Shown one piece after another: positions 8,222 to 16,687 of a stretch of DNA of 64,000 nt (positions are counted from its first letter, which is position 1; the number at the start of each line of letters is the position of its first letter). The notes under the pieces were generated by a model, which saw nothing but the letters and a program-made list of their open reading frames with translations, was not told the DNA's origin and did no database searches. A program made the translations under genes and the position numbers. This DNA is from CAYMUL01 sp964393605 (GTDB lineage Bacteria > Bacteroidota > Ignavibacteria > Ignavibacteriales > Ignavibacteriaceae): the NCBI GenBank assembly GCA_964393605.1, contig CAYMUL010000009.1:1-64000 (forward strand), given 5' to 3'.

Positions 8222-8926
8222 ATGATTGAATTAAGAAAAAGCAATGAAAGAGGTAACGTGAATTGGGGTTGGCTCAATACTTTTCACAGCTTCAGTTTCG
8301 GCGAATATTACGACCCAAAGCAGATGCAATTTGGTCCTCTGCGCGTCTTGAACGAAGATTTTGTACAAGGCGGACAAGGCTTTCCGATGCATCCGCATAA
8401 AGATATGGAAATTATAACTTACGTGTTAAAAGGTGCGCTCGCGCATCAAGACAGCATGGGAAATAAAGAAGTTATTCATGAAAACGAAGTACAAAAAATG
8501 TCAGCAGGAAGCGGTGTTTTTCATAGCGAGTTCAATAACTCCGAAAATGAAATTGTTCATCTTTTTCAAACGTGGATCATTCCAAACAAAAGCGGATTGA
8601 CGCCATCATACGAGCAGAAAAAATTTTCTCCTGAAAATAGAAAAAATGTTTTGCAACTTGTTGTCTCCCCCGAAAAAAATGATTCAACAATTCACATCCA
8701 TCAAGATGCGAGAATGTTTATCTCAAGTTTGGAAGAAGGTTTTGAACTACAACATAACATCGAAATCAATCATGGCGTGTATCTCCACTTGATTCAAGGC
8801 GTGCTTGAAGTTAACGGCACCACAATATCTTCATGCGATGCGCTGAAAATAACTGATGAAAAATCGCTAACAATCCTTGCAAAAAGCGAAAGTGAATTAA
8901 TCCTCTTCGATTTGAAGATGAATTAA
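8222..8926 (+). CDS. Pirin family protein
   Basis: This is a 234-residue bicupin. The N-terminal cupin has the pirin metal site: His57 and His59 in HPHKDMEI, His101 and Glu103 in FHSEFN, matching the four iron ligands known in the family. The C-terminal half is the second pirin domain (LQLVVSPE ... VYLHLIQGVLEVNG). Pirins include quercetin dioxygenase-like enzymes and redox-sensing cofactors, so the activity is uncertain. The length fits the YhaK/YhhW group. It follows a MarR gene with a shared upstream box, which suggests induction by stress or an aromatic compound. Confidence 0.9.
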   Translation: MIELRKSNERGNVNWGWLNTFHSFSFGEYYDPKQMQFGPLRVLNEDFVQGGQGFPMHPHKDMEIITYVLKGALAHQDSMGNKEVIHENEVQKMSAGSGVFHSEFNNSENEIVHLFQTWIIPNKSGLTPSYEQKKFSPENRKNVLQLVVSPEKNDSTIHIHQDARMFISSLEEGFELQHNIEINHGVYLHLIQGVLEVNGTTISSCDALKITDEKSLTILAKSESELILFDLKMN

Positions 8927-8940
8927 TTCACTTTAAAAAA

Positions 8941-9690
8941 TTATTGTTTTGTAGCCGCGCCTGTTAAGAGATTAATTGCAAAAGTCTTTCCGTTAATCGT
9001 TAATTGCGCCTGCGAATTTCCAAGAAATACGATCGTTCCCGTGAATGTATAGATTTTGCCGGTCGAGGTTGTTGCCGTGTAAGTGAATGAAGCTGAACCG
9101 CTGACTACTTTCTTCGATGATTTGCTGACAGCGAGAGAGTCTAAAGTTAAAGTAAAATTTCCGGAGGAAGAATTTTTATCACGGACTTTGCTTTCTTTTG
9201 TTCCTTTGCGGTTATAAGTTCCAGTGGCGGTGTAATTCGGTTGCGTATCGATAATGTGTTTCACTACAACCGCGCCGTTTGCGCTATCTACGGATTTTAA
9301 ATTCGTCCCATCAAACACTCCACCCATGCCGTAATTGAAATTTAATTGATTGCCGAGATTTGTAAAATTATAACTGAACTTAAAAGTGTATGTGTATGAG
9401 TAAGTTGAGCCCGATTTCGTTCGTACAATTGTTGTATCGAACAATGTATTATTAAATTTTGTGAATGGTGCGCCGCTGAGTGTTCCGCCGCCGGCTACGA
9501 TGCCAGCATCCGATACCTGCGCGAGAAAGCCGTTTGTCTGATCGCCCTCGCCGACATTGTTTGCAATGACATCTGCCGCGTCATCTTCGGTGATTGTAAC
9601 TTCGGGGGTTGTGGTTTCCTCTTTACAGCCCGAAATGACAAAACCAACTAACAAGATGAGTATCGCTAAATAATTTATTTTCTTTTTCAT
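8941..9690 (-). CDS. Lipoprotein of unknown function
   Basis: I start this at 9690 because AAGGAGA lies eight bases upstream and the protein then begins with a lipobox signal (MKKKINYLAILILLVG then FVISGC). That gives 249 residues. After the cysteine comes an acidic, threonine-rich linker (KEETTTPEVTITEDDAADVI), then a glycine- and serine-rich region with alternating beta-strand patterns (SGSASFTYTATTSTGKIYTF). No recognisable catalytic motif. It is probably a surface or periplasmic beta-rich lipoprotein. It is convergent with pirin. Confidence 0.7.
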   Translation of the reverse strand: MKKKINYLAILILLVGFVISGCKEETTTPEVTITEDDAADVIANNVGEGDQTNGFLAQVSDAGIVAGGGTLSGAPFTKFNNTLFDTTIVRTKSGSTYSYTYTFKFSYNFTNLGNQLNFNYGMGGVFDGTNLKSVDSANGAVVVKHIIDTQPNYTATGTYNRKGTKESKVRDKNSSSGNFTLTLDSLAVSKSSKKVVSGSASFTYTATTSTGKIYTFTGTIVFLGNSQAQLTINGKTFAINLLTGAATKQ

Positions 9691-9817
9691 GATTTCTCCT
9701 TTGGTTTTTGTTATTTTGTTCACTGCAAAAATAAAACAAAAATAATTTTTATGATGTGATTATTTCTTTTGATTTAAAGTTTTAATTTTTATTTTGAAAA
9801 TAAAAAAGGACGATGCA

Positions 9818-10246
9818 ATGCAAACTCTTAAAGAAATGTTAACCGGAAGAAAATTATTCACGGTTAAAACAAATCAAAGCATTCAGTCTGTTGTAAATTA
9901 CATGGCTGAGAATAATATCGGCTTAGTGCCCGTACTCGATGAAAATGATCAACTTGTCGGCGTTTTCTCCGAACGTGATCTCGTTAAAAGAGTTATCGCT
10001 AAAGGACTTGATACGGCGTCAACTCTTGTATCGCAAGTTATGTCCACCGATCTCAAAATTGCTATGGTGGATGAAACTTACAACTCGTGCATGGCGAAAA
10101 TGAGGGAAGCGAAAATTCGCCACCTCCTTGTAGTTGAAGGGAACTCGCTTGCCGGCGTGCTTTCCATGCGCGATCTTATGAATTTGGAAATTAGAGTTCA
10201 ACGGGAAACCATAGAAGTGCTCAACAACTATATTTATTCGAGATAG
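9818..10246 (+). CDS. CBS-domain protein
   Basis: A 142-residue protein composed almost entirely of a CBS pair (about residues 12-65 and 75-130; NIGLVPVLDENDQLVGVFSERDLVKR and HLLVVEGNSLAGVLSMRDLM). CBS pairs bind adenosine nucleotides such as AMP, ATP or SAM. I use the ATG at 9818 because AAAGGAC sits about ten bases upstream; an in-frame TTG at 9794 would add eight residues. The stand-alone form is common in this group, with partner unknown. A DUF2721 gene starts two bases after its stop, and aat follows, so the three probably form an operon. Confidence 0.85.
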   Translation: MQTLKEMLTGRKLFTVKTNQSIQSVVNYMAENNIGLVPVLDENDQLVGVFSERDLVKRVIAKGLDTASTLVSQVMSTDLKIAMVDETYNSCMAKMREAKIRHLLVVEGNSLAGVLSMRDLMNLEIRVQRETIEVLNNYIYSR

Positions 10247-10247
10247 A

Positions 10248-10727
10248 TTGGATTCCTCTCTCGCGATTGTAAATATAATCCAGGCGATGCTGGCACCGGG
10301 ATTAATGATCTCCGCATGCGCATTATTATTGCTCGGGATGAATAACAAATATTCTCTCGTCGTTAATCGAATGAGATTACTCAACGAAGAGAAAAGAAGA
10401 TTTGCGGCAAAGGCGGCAGAAAGGGAATTTACTTTTCAGGAAGAAGTTAGACTGAAAAGTATCGCGGTACAACTCGATAAACTTTACGTTCGCGTGGAAC
10501 TTGTTAAGAATGCAGTTATCTGTTACGTGCTTGCTATTGCTCTTTTCGTCATCACTTCATTTCTTATCGGTATGGGATTTTTCTTTTCAAACTTTTTTTT
10601 GCAAAGCGGAATACTTATTTTTTTTATTTTAGGAATGGTAACTCTCTTTGCCGGAGTTGTCTTTGCCGGCTTAGAAACTGTGCGCGGATATGAAATTGTT
10701 TCCTACGAGTTGAAAGCCGATGAGTGA
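10248..10727 (+). CDS. DUF2721 membrane protein
   Basis: A 159-residue protein starting at TTG directly after the CBS gene stop. It has a hydrophobic N-terminus (MLAPGLMISACALLLLGMNN), a charged middle (RMRLLNEEKRRFAAKAAERE) and two more transmembrane segments around residues 85-140. This is the DUF2721 pattern, a family of small membrane proteins without an assigned function. It overlaps the start of aat by 8 bases. The absence of an ATG near the N-terminus, with the conserved MLAPG only 12 residues in, supports the TTG start. Confidence 0.8.
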   Translation: MDSSLAIVNIIQAMLAPGLMISACALLLLGMNNKYSLVVNRMRLLNEEKRRFAAKAAEREFTFQEEVRLKSIAVQLDKLYVRVELVKNAVICYVLAIALFVITSFLIGMGFFFSNFFLQSGILIFFILGMVTLFAGVVFAGLETVRGYEIVSYELKADE

Positions 10728-11322
10728 TTCTAAAATTTTCGCAGATGATTTACTACTCCCACAAAATATGCTCAAGCTTTATTCGATGGGAGCGTTTCCT
10801 ATGGCGAAAAGTAAGTTCAGCGAAAAGATTGAGTGGTTCATGCCGCCAATCCGCGCCGTTATTCCGCTGCACAAATTCAACATTCCCCGCTCACTAAAAA
10901 AAATAATTGATAAAAATAATTACGAAGTAAAATTCGATTCGGCGACGATGAAAGTCGTGAACAATTGCAGAAAGCGGGAAGAAAGTTGGATCTCTCCGAA
11001 ACTTATCAAAGCATATAAAAATCTTTTTGAACTCGGGCATCTCCATTCGGTAGAAGTTTATTTTGATGGGGAATTGAGTGGTGGATTGTACGGTTTAGTA
11101 ATCAACGGCGCATTTTTCGGAGAGTCGATGTTTTCTCTCAAACCGCAAGCATCAAAGATTGCGTTAGCACATTTGCTATTTCATCTCAAAGAAAAAAAAT
11201 TTCTACTACTCGACATTCAATACATCACCGAACACTTAAAAATGTTCGGTGCAATTGAAATTTCGTTTGAGAGGTATAACATCATATTGAAAGAAGCGAA
11301 CGCGAGAGTGTGCAGGTTTTAA
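10720..11322 (+). CDS. aat: Leucyl/phenylalanyl-tRNA--protein transferase
   Basis: This 200-residue enzyme transfers Leu or Phe from aminoacyl-tRNA to proteins with N-terminal Lys or Arg, marking them for ClpS/ClpAP degradation (bacterial N-degron pathway). Family landmarks are visible: YSMGAFPMA near the start, EWFMPPIRAVIP, SWISPKLIKAYKNLFELGHLHSVEVY, and GLYGLVINGAFFGESMFS followed by ASKIALAHL. It is somewhat shorter than the E. coli protein, mostly at the N-terminus. It overlaps the DUF2721 gene by 8 bases, suggesting translational coupling. Confidence 0.93.
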   Translation: MSDSKIFADDLLLPQNMLKLYSMGAFPMAKSKFSEKIEWFMPPIRAVIPLHKFNIPRSLKKIIDKNNYEVKFDSATMKVVNNCRKREESWISPKLIKAYKNLFELGHLHSVEVYFDGELSGGLYGLVINGAFFGESMFSLKPQASKIALAHLLFHLKEKKFLLLDIQYITEHLKMFGAIEISFERYNIILKEANARVCRF

Positions 11323-11338
11323 AGAACTATTTTACTTT

Positions 11339-11497
11339 TCACTTCTTAATAAAATCTATCAACGCTGTTAAGTCTTTGGTGCCTTGAGAATTATCAATCA
11401 TAAAATTTTTGTAACTAATATTATCTTTATCATTAACAACATAAATTGGAAGAACTAAGTTAGCGAAAGCAACGTTATTAACTAAAATTACACAAAT
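11339..11497 (-). pseudogene. C-terminal fragment of a truncated gene
   Basis: A minus-strand frame of 52 codons ends at TGA 11341-11339 and is open up to a TAG at 11500-11498. It includes LPIYVVNDKDNISYKNFMID and ends LIDFIKK. The pattern of a strand, a turn and a final amphipathic helix resembles the tail of a thioredoxin-like domain, but this is uncertain. Its upstream limit coincides with the start of the dispersed repeat at 11494. The gene was therefore probably cut by repeat insertion or rearrangement, or by misassembly at the gap. Confidence 0.35.
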
Positions 11498-11548
11498 CTA
11501 CTAATAGCACACTGATAACACAGATACTACTGATTTTCACAGATTTAT

Positions 11549-11648
11549 NNNNNNNNNNNNNNNNNNNNNNNNNNNNNNNNNNNNNNNNNNNNNNNNNNNN
11601 NNNNNNNNNNNNNNNNNNNNNNNNNNNNNNNNNNNNNNNNNNNNNNNN
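11549..11648. other. Assembly gap (100 Ns)
   Basis: Exactly 100 Ns separate two copies of the same repeat. The round number marks a scaffold gap of unknown true length, and it probably hides one or more further 477-bp units. Confidence 0.98.
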
Positions 11649-11862
11649 CGATGAATTCGATCTTAAAAAGTCATTAATCTAAAATTGGAAAAGAATTAAA
11701 AACCGTTGAAATCTACTAATAGCACACTGATGCCATAGATACTACTGATTTTCACAGATTTATATCTACGAATATCAGTCACAATCAGTGCTATCAGTTT
11801 TTATTACGAATCTATTTTCATTTTTTTGTTGCCGGCATTTCCATGTGAACATGTAACAAGTT

Positions 11863-12093
11863 AATCCTCGTAGAGGATTTATTTTTGTAGATATAAGATT
11901 ACATGACTTAACAAATCCTCGTAGAGGATTCATTATTCTTTTATTCGGACCAGAGAATGATATCCCAATATTCCACCACTCTTAAAAACATGAAAATATA
12001 TTTAAAGACTCTGCTTTCTTCTGTTAATCCTCTACGAGGATTGATTTTATTGGTTAGTCACCTGGTTACAACAATTAAACCTCTACGAGGTTT
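11863..12093. repeat. Cluster of four short palindromes
   Basis: Four 17-bp palindromes: AATCCTC-GTA-GAGGATT at 11863 and 11914, AATCCTC-TAC-GAGGATT at 12026 and AAACCTC-TAC-GAGGTTT at 12077. The first two have centre GTA and the last two the complementary TAC, so they face each other as two oriented pairs, like a REP/BIME cluster. The plus-strand frame through them (NPLRGL, KPLRGL) is repeat translation, not a gene. Confidence 0.7.
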
Positions 12094-12341
12094 GTACAAT
12101 TTTACAAATAAGAGTTCTTCTGTATCGATGAATTCGATCTTAAAAAGTCATTAATCTAAAATTGGAAAAGAATTAAAAACTGTTGAAATCTACTAATAGC
12201 ACACTGACGACACAGATACTACTGATTTTCACAGATTTATATTTGTGGTTATCAGTCAAAATCTGCGTTATCAGTGCTCTATTTCTTCTTGTGATAGTCA
12301 TAAAAATCGGATAATACGACCGGTTGCATCACTTCAGTTGC

Positions 12342-13524
12342 TTATTTCTTCTTCGCAGTTTTTTTGCTTTTTGCAATGGCTCTAAGTGCGAGTCGATTGC
12401 GAGTTTGTTCAATTTCTTTTGCAAGTAATTTTACTTCAGGCAATATCAATCTGTATTCAGCCGCAAGGACTTTATTATCCAACCCATCGAGAGTGTATCT
12501 TGCAACCGCAGCATCTTTTTGCGCGCAAAGTATTAATCCGACAGGAGGATTTTCATCTTCGTTTGTCCAGTGTTCTCTTGCATAGTTAAGATACATGTGC
12601 ATTTGTCCGCCATCGGCATACGTGAATTTTCCGACTTTCAAATCAATAATTACCAGGCATTTTAATTTTCTATGGAAGAATAATAAATCAATTCGATACC
12701 ATTCATTTCCGATGCGCAGTCTTTTTTGTTTTCCGACAAACGCAAAATCTCCGCCAAGCTCAAGCAAAAATTTTTCAAGATGTTGAATCATCGACTCTTC
12801 CAATTCATTTTCAGTGTACTCATCTTTCAGATTAAGGAACTCTAGTATGAAAGGATCTTTTATTTCTTCCTCGGGGGTTAATGTTTCGCCTGCTTTTTTC
12901 TTTTTACCCTTGGTAAGCATCGCGGCTTTATTTTTAGAAAGCATAGTTCTTTCGTAAAATTGAGTCGATATTTGTCTATCAAGCTGCCGAACAGACCAAC
13001 CGTTACGCAATACTTCGGTTTCATAAAACTTTCTCGCCGCTTCATTTTTTACGGCTAATAACAGCACATAATGAGACCATGGCAAAGGAAATAAAGAAGC
13101 TAAATTATTTATAGAAGATTGTGCAGACAGCGTCTACACAATGTTTTTGGTAGACTTGCCAGACCGCGTCAAAAGAATGTTTTGACCGCTATTAGATTGT
13201 GCAGACAGTGTCTGCACAATGTTTTTATATTCTAAGTAAAAGGATTTCATAAGAAAAACATTTCTTCGGCTAAAACCTCTCCCAAATTTTTTTGTGAAAT
13301 CTTCAGCAAGTTTATCTAGTAAACGTTCGCCATAGTATTCAACCCTCTCCATACCCTGGTATTCATATTCAACAATCCTTCTTCCTATTTCCCAATATGT
13401 TGCCGTAAGAATCGCATTAACAGCTCCGGCTGATTTCCTTCTCCCTGCATCAAGAATATTCGAAATGTTCTTAACAAGAGAAAAGTAATTTATTCGTGAG
13501 ATTTTTGATTTCGTTTTTTTTCAT
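12342..13524 (-). pseudogene. Broken YhcG/DUF1016-family PDDEXK nuclease gene
   Basis: The C-terminal 247 codons encode a complete YhcG-type PD-(D/E)XK domain: LPWSHYVLLL, then WYRIDLLFFHRKLKCLVIIDLKVGKF with the catalytic D...D-x-K cluster, and YARIEHW-like YAREHW. The N-terminal DUF1016 part is intact in sequence (TYWEIGRRIVEYE, YYGERLLDKLAEDF) but disrupted twice. Directly after the ATG at 13524 an A8 run (13514-13521) puts the reading frame out; removing one A restores MKKTKSKISRINYFSLVKN. A second break is an in-frame TAG at 13136-13134 where the duplicated upstream copy has CAG (IVQTLSAQS). GAGGAG precedes the ATG. The family is linked to phage defence and DNA repair. Confidence 0.8.
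13118..13220. repeat. Duplicated 25-bp palindrome inside the YhcG-family gene
   Basis: At 13196-13220 the arms ATTGTGCAGACA and TGTCTGCACAAT flank a single G, a perfect 12-bp dyad. A mutated copy is at 13118-13142. Both are read in frame as NIVQTLSAQ (stop codon in the mutated copy). The 53 bases between them include other inverted words (GCCAGACC), so this is a compound repeat insertion. Confidence 0.7.
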
Positions 13525-13697
13525 TTATTCTCCTCTAAATGTTTCAGCAAAGTATTACGCTTATCATTGTTTAATTCCTGTAACCTACTTTTTTTTAACC
13601 AATAAAAAAATCTAAAATCATACGTCGCAAAGATTTTTAGCGAAGATATTTTTTCTACTCTGAATTTTTTCCGTGCCGTTTCATTATTTCGGTCCAT
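13521..13697 (-). CDS. Possible 58-residue basic peptide
   Basis: A frame from ATG 13697-13695 to TGA 13523-13521 encodes MDRNNETARKKFRVEKISSL and continues with YDFRFFYWLKKSRLQELNND. Its stop shares ATGA with the start of the YhcG-family gene, which would suit translational coupling. Its first 43 bases overlap the end of the Trm112-like gene. There is no clear ribosome site or known family, so it may be chance. Confidence 0.2.
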   Translation of the reverse strand: MDRNNETARKKFRVEKISSLKIFATYDFRFFYWLKKSRLQELNNDKRNTLLKHLEENK

Positions 13698-13870
13698 TCT
13701 TCAACAGATAGAATTTCCGATTCATCAATCAGCATAACGGGAATATCCGCTTCAATTCGGTATGCGCGCCGTGTTTTTTTGTCGCATGAAACAAGCCGGT
13801 TATTTTCAAGCACGAGATCGGCTTTTGTTTCGGGGCAACATAAAATTTCGAGTAAATTTTTGTCTATCAT
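13655..13870 (-). CDS. Trm112-like protein (UPF0434 family)
   Basis: A 71-residue protein of the Trm112/YcaR type. The N-terminus LLEILCCPETKADLVLENNRLVSCDKKTRRAYRIEADIPVML matches the family: a CCP zinc-knuckle half, a second cysteine, and the closing IPVMLIDE strand. Eukaryotic and archaeal Trm112 is an activator of methyltransferases. The bacterial role is unclear, although a methyltransferase partner is plausible. Length is typical for the family. It sits alone on the minus strand. Confidence 0.88.
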   Translation of the reverse strand: MIDKNLLEILCCPETKADLVLENNRLVSCDKKTRRAYRIEADIPVMLIDESEILSVEEWTEIMKRHGKNSE

Positions 13871-13975
13871 CTTTTTGTTTATCTATTAATTCTTAACATT
13901 TCTTATCCTAATTTCAGAAACAATTTTGTAATTTTCATCATATAAGTGAATGTTAATTTTAAAACGGAGAACCAA

Positions 13976-15064
13976 ATGAAACTTCTTTCTTTATCGCTCA
14001 TATTTTTCTTTGCAACAATAAACTTCGCTCAAGATCAGGACGGAGATTTTGGCAACAAAAAAATATTTCAAATCAGCGGATACAATTACTTCCTCGATTT
14101 TCTCGCCGAGAAAAATTTCAGCGAAATGATCGGCGATGTACTCGGCGCGGATGAAGAATATCAAAAGTCTTTCAACCCCGAAGAGAATGTGTACATACTA
14201 TTTATCGGCATAAAAGATTTGAATGAGTGGCATATCGTTCATAAAGAAGACGGCACTCCGACGGAAAGACTTGTTGCCGAAGAAAATATTTTTTTCGTGT
14301 GGATTGACGACGATGCGAACGACGATTACGAAATTACTTACGAAATTAAAGAACGCGCGTCGGTGCTTGAAAAGGAGTTCAACTCAATGAAGAATTGGCT
14401 AAACGGAGTGAAGGATGAAGCAAATGTTACGCGCGGAACTAACAAGAAATTCAATTACTATTACAACATAATGAAACTAAACGGAACTGTTTCTCCTGCA
14501 GATATTTACATCACTTCACACGTTATAAATAAAGGGGTGGATAAGTATAACAACAGCACAAATTTTATCAATCATGAAAGAAGCTACTATAATTTCTCGC
14601 TCGGTGTCAGCGCCACAAACGGAGTGGAAAAAAATTTCATCATCTCAAACAAACAATTACTTATTTCCGATAGAGCGAAATCGGAATGGCAAGGAAAATT
14701 TTTAATCGGTTTTAATTTTCATTTTGGAAGAGATGTTGATGCGTGGAATCCTTCGTACGAAGTTTGGACTTCAGAATTTTGGGGTGATTTCCACAAACGA
14801 TTGAATCTTTTTGTCGGCTTTGAATTAAGCACTCGCCCATTCGATAATTTTTTTGCAGGCGTAGGATTAAATATGACGAAAGACATTCAACTCTCGCTCG
14901 GAACGATGTTGAACAGCACTACACAAATTAAAAGCGGGGAGTCGATCGGGGATATCAACTCCCTTCAAGAAATTAAAGAATTCTTCCCTGCAAAATATGA
15001 ACCTAAATTTTACTTCGGGTTAAACTTTTCTACAGGAATGATTTCCAAAATGCTCGGGCTTTAA
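13976..15064 (+). CDS. Secreted protein of unknown function
   Basis: I start at 13976 because GGAGA lies six bases upstream and the protein then opens with a signal peptide (MKLLSLSLIFFFATINFA). That leaves 362 residues. The N-terminal half is acidic and has a DDDANDDYEITYEI segment. The second half has alternating strands with aromatic ends (FLIGFNFHFGRDVDAW, LNLFVGFELSTRPF, FYFGLNFSTGM), like an outer-membrane or surface beta-sheet protein. I recognise no family. It is convergent with the short lipoprotein gene that begins on the next base. Confidence 0.7.
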   Translation: MKLLSLSLIFFFATINFAQDQDGDFGNKKIFQISGYNYFLDFLAEKNFSEMIGDVLGADEEYQKSFNPEENVYILFIGIKDLNEWHIVHKEDGTPTERLVAEENIFFVWIDDDANDDYEITYEIKERASVLEKEFNSMKNWLNGVKDEANVTRGTNKKFNYYYNIMKLNGTVSPADIYITSHVINKGVDKYNNSTNFINHERSYYNFSLGVSATNGVEKNFIISNKQLLISDRAKSEWQGKFLIGFNFHFGRDVDAWNPSYEVWTSEFWGDFHKRLNLFVGFELSTRPFDNFFAGVGLNMTKDIQLSLGTMLNSTTQIKSGESIGDINSLQEIKEFFPAKYEPKFYFGLNFSTGMISKMLGL

Positions 15065-15373
15065 TCAGTCGATTAAACTTGCCCACGCATAGAATAGTGC
15101 GGCGGTATTTCTTTCATCCTGCGTTTTATTCATGTTGTTCATATTGGATTGTAAATTGTTCAACATTCTGTCGTAGTAGGAAGGATAAGCCGATTTAAGT
15201 GTGCTTGCGTATGATGTATCATTATCGATGAATGCTTCCGCAAATTCGGAAACGAAGCTATCGAAACTTAAATCCGATGTATCATCTCCCCAGAAACAAC
15301 AACCGCTGAAATTTGCCGCTGAAAGAATTAGCGCAAAGAATAGCGCCGGTAAAAGGAATGTTCGTTTTTGCAT
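15065..15373 (-). CDS. Small lipoprotein
   Basis: A 102-residue protein with a lipoprotein signal (MQKRTFLLPALFFALILSA then ANFSGC, lipobox cysteine near residue 25). The mature part is short, acidic and probably helical (FDSFVSEFAEAFIDND, YYDRMLNNLQSNMNNMNK). No known family. It lies 33 bases downstream of a larger outer-membrane-like protein gene and may be co-transcribed with it. Confidence 0.65.
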   Translation of the reverse strand: MQKRTFLLPALFFALILSAANFSGCCFWGDDTSDLSFDSFVSEFAEAFIDNDTSYASTLKSAYPSYYDRMLNNLQSNMNNMNKTQDERNTAALFYAWASLID

Positions 15374-15406
15374 TTGTACCTCGTGTATTTATTGTGATTA
15401 GTTTGT

Positions 15407-16687
15407 TTAGAAATTAGATATCAATCTGAAACCGTAAAGTAGATTTTTTTGCGGGACGTAAAGATTTTTGGAAGTATCAAATGCGAACTTCCAATCGTAA
15501 GTCAGCACAAAAGCCAAAGCACCGAGAGCACCTAAATCGGGCAGTATCGTTACCGGCATGCTCATTGAAATTACTGTTTTGTCATCGGGATTTTTTAACT
15601 GGTTCACAAGTCCGCTAATATCTTCAAACGCTCTCGTGCGAAGAGTAATTGTAGCGGAAAGAAGTTCACCGCTTTCTCCCATGATTGAACGGGGAACGTA
15701 TAGATATGCAACGGCATCAAGTTTATTTAAATCTGTTCCGCCGTAATTTGTAAAATAATAACCGCCGAATTGGAGAGAGAAATCTTCCTTTGTGTTGGGC
15801 GCATAACCAAGAAATGCGGAGATGTTTGAACCGCCGGTTGCTTTTGGATATTTTGTTTTTAAAACTGTTGTTTTGTCAATTCCTGAATTACGGTCTTTTT
15901 CATAGTATGTATCGAAGAAACCCCATTCAAAGCCGGGACCTAATCTCATCAAAGCGCCGCTGATATCGAGATAAAATTCTTCAGTACCAAAACGTGCGCC
16001 ACCCATTGCAACCTGTCCATTTCCGTTTTCATGAATTTGCGCCGCACCTGCGATTGCATAAAAATAATTATTGTTATCAATCGGAAGCGAACTTAAAATA
16101 TCAATTCCATATGCGGCGGCGTAACTTGATGTGGCGTTGTTGTTATCGGGATCGGCATCGTAACCCGCGCTGATATTAACTTTGAATACATCCATTAACG
16201 GAAGATCCATTCCAACACTTCCGGCAAAGACTTTCGGTTTTGAAATATCATTTGTCATTGCCGAAGCGGAAAATCCTTCGAAGTTAATTCCTGCAGTTGC
16301 GCCAACTTTTCTGTTCGTCTCATCAAGTTGATTATTGTAACCATTGACAACCATTGAAGAGAAGCCGAGTTTGAAATCTTGCAATGCACCGGCGGAAATA
16401 TAATTGCTTTGATCTCCAAGACGAGCGTACTTAAAGACGTTTCCAATTTTTAAATCTACTTTTCTTATTTGATTTGTAGAAAGATTATATGGAACATTCA
16501 CAAAAAATTGAGAACCGAGCATTTCGCCGATTTCAAGTGTGGGACGCAGAGTAATATCAAGGTAGTTTCCGGCATCAAGACCTGTAATAGTTCTGTATTT
16601 GACATCAGAATTTAAGTTTAAATCAACACCTTGAGGTAAAATATTAGTGAGGAGTAAAATCATCACGGCTAATAACTTCGCTCTCAT
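15407..16687 (-). CDS. Probable outer-membrane beta-barrel protein
   Basis: A 426-residue exported protein (signal MRAKLLAVMILLLTNILPQG). It has many short amphipathic strands separated by Gly/Asn/Asp turns (EEFYLDISGALMRLGPGFEWG, FSLQFGGYYFTNYGG, NNYFYAIAGAAQIH) and a terminal aromatic residue (GFRLISNF), the usual end of an outer-membrane beta-barrel recognised by BAM. I cannot name the family. The small lipoprotein downstream may work with it. Confidence 0.65.
   Translation of the reverse strand: MRAKLLAVMILLLTNILPQGVDLNLNSDVKYRTITGLDAGNYLDITLRPTLEIGEMLGSQFFVNVPYNLSTNQIRKVDLKIGNVFKYARLGDQSNYISAGALQDFKLGFSSMVVNGYNNQLDETNRKVGATAGINFEGFSASAMTNDISKPKVFAGSVGMDLPLMDVFKVNISAGYDADPDNNNATSSYAAAYGIDILSSLPIDNNNYFYAIAGAAQIHENGNGQVAMGGARFGTEEFYLDISGALMRLGPGFEWGFFDTYYEKDRNSGIDKTTVLKTKYPKATGGSNISAFLGYAPNTKEDFSLQFGGYYFTNYGGTDLNKLDAVAYLYVPRSIMGESGELLSATITLRTRAFEDISGLVNQLKNPDDKTVISMSMPVTILPDLGALGALAFVLTYDWKFAFDTSKNLYVPQKNLLYGFRLISNF

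Larger units (their letters stand above)
11494..12290. repeat. Tandem 477-bp repeat with dispersed CACTGAT-type repeat
   Basis: The block from 11649 (CGATGAATTCGATCTTAAAA...) recurs at 12126, a period of 477 bases. Both copies run on into the same A/T-rich element (AAATCTACTAATAGCACACTGA at its head), at 11709 and 12186. A third copy of that element, at 11494, leads into the assembly gap. The element is full of ACTGAT and CACAGAT words followed by inverted ATCAGT words (about 11770-11800 and 12248-12280), so it can fold back on itself. No credible gene lies in this interval. Confidence 0.75.

Noticed and set aside
11957..12154. 65-residue plus-strand frame in the repeat block
   Set aside because: Its content (NPLRGL, KPLRGL) comes from the palindromes at 12026 and 12077; no ribosome site or homologue-like pattern.
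11494..12290. Possible CRISPR array
   Set aside because: The repeats have a 477-bp period, or are short palindromes in opposite orientations, without the 28-37-bp repeats and regular spacers of CRISPR; no cas gene is nearby.
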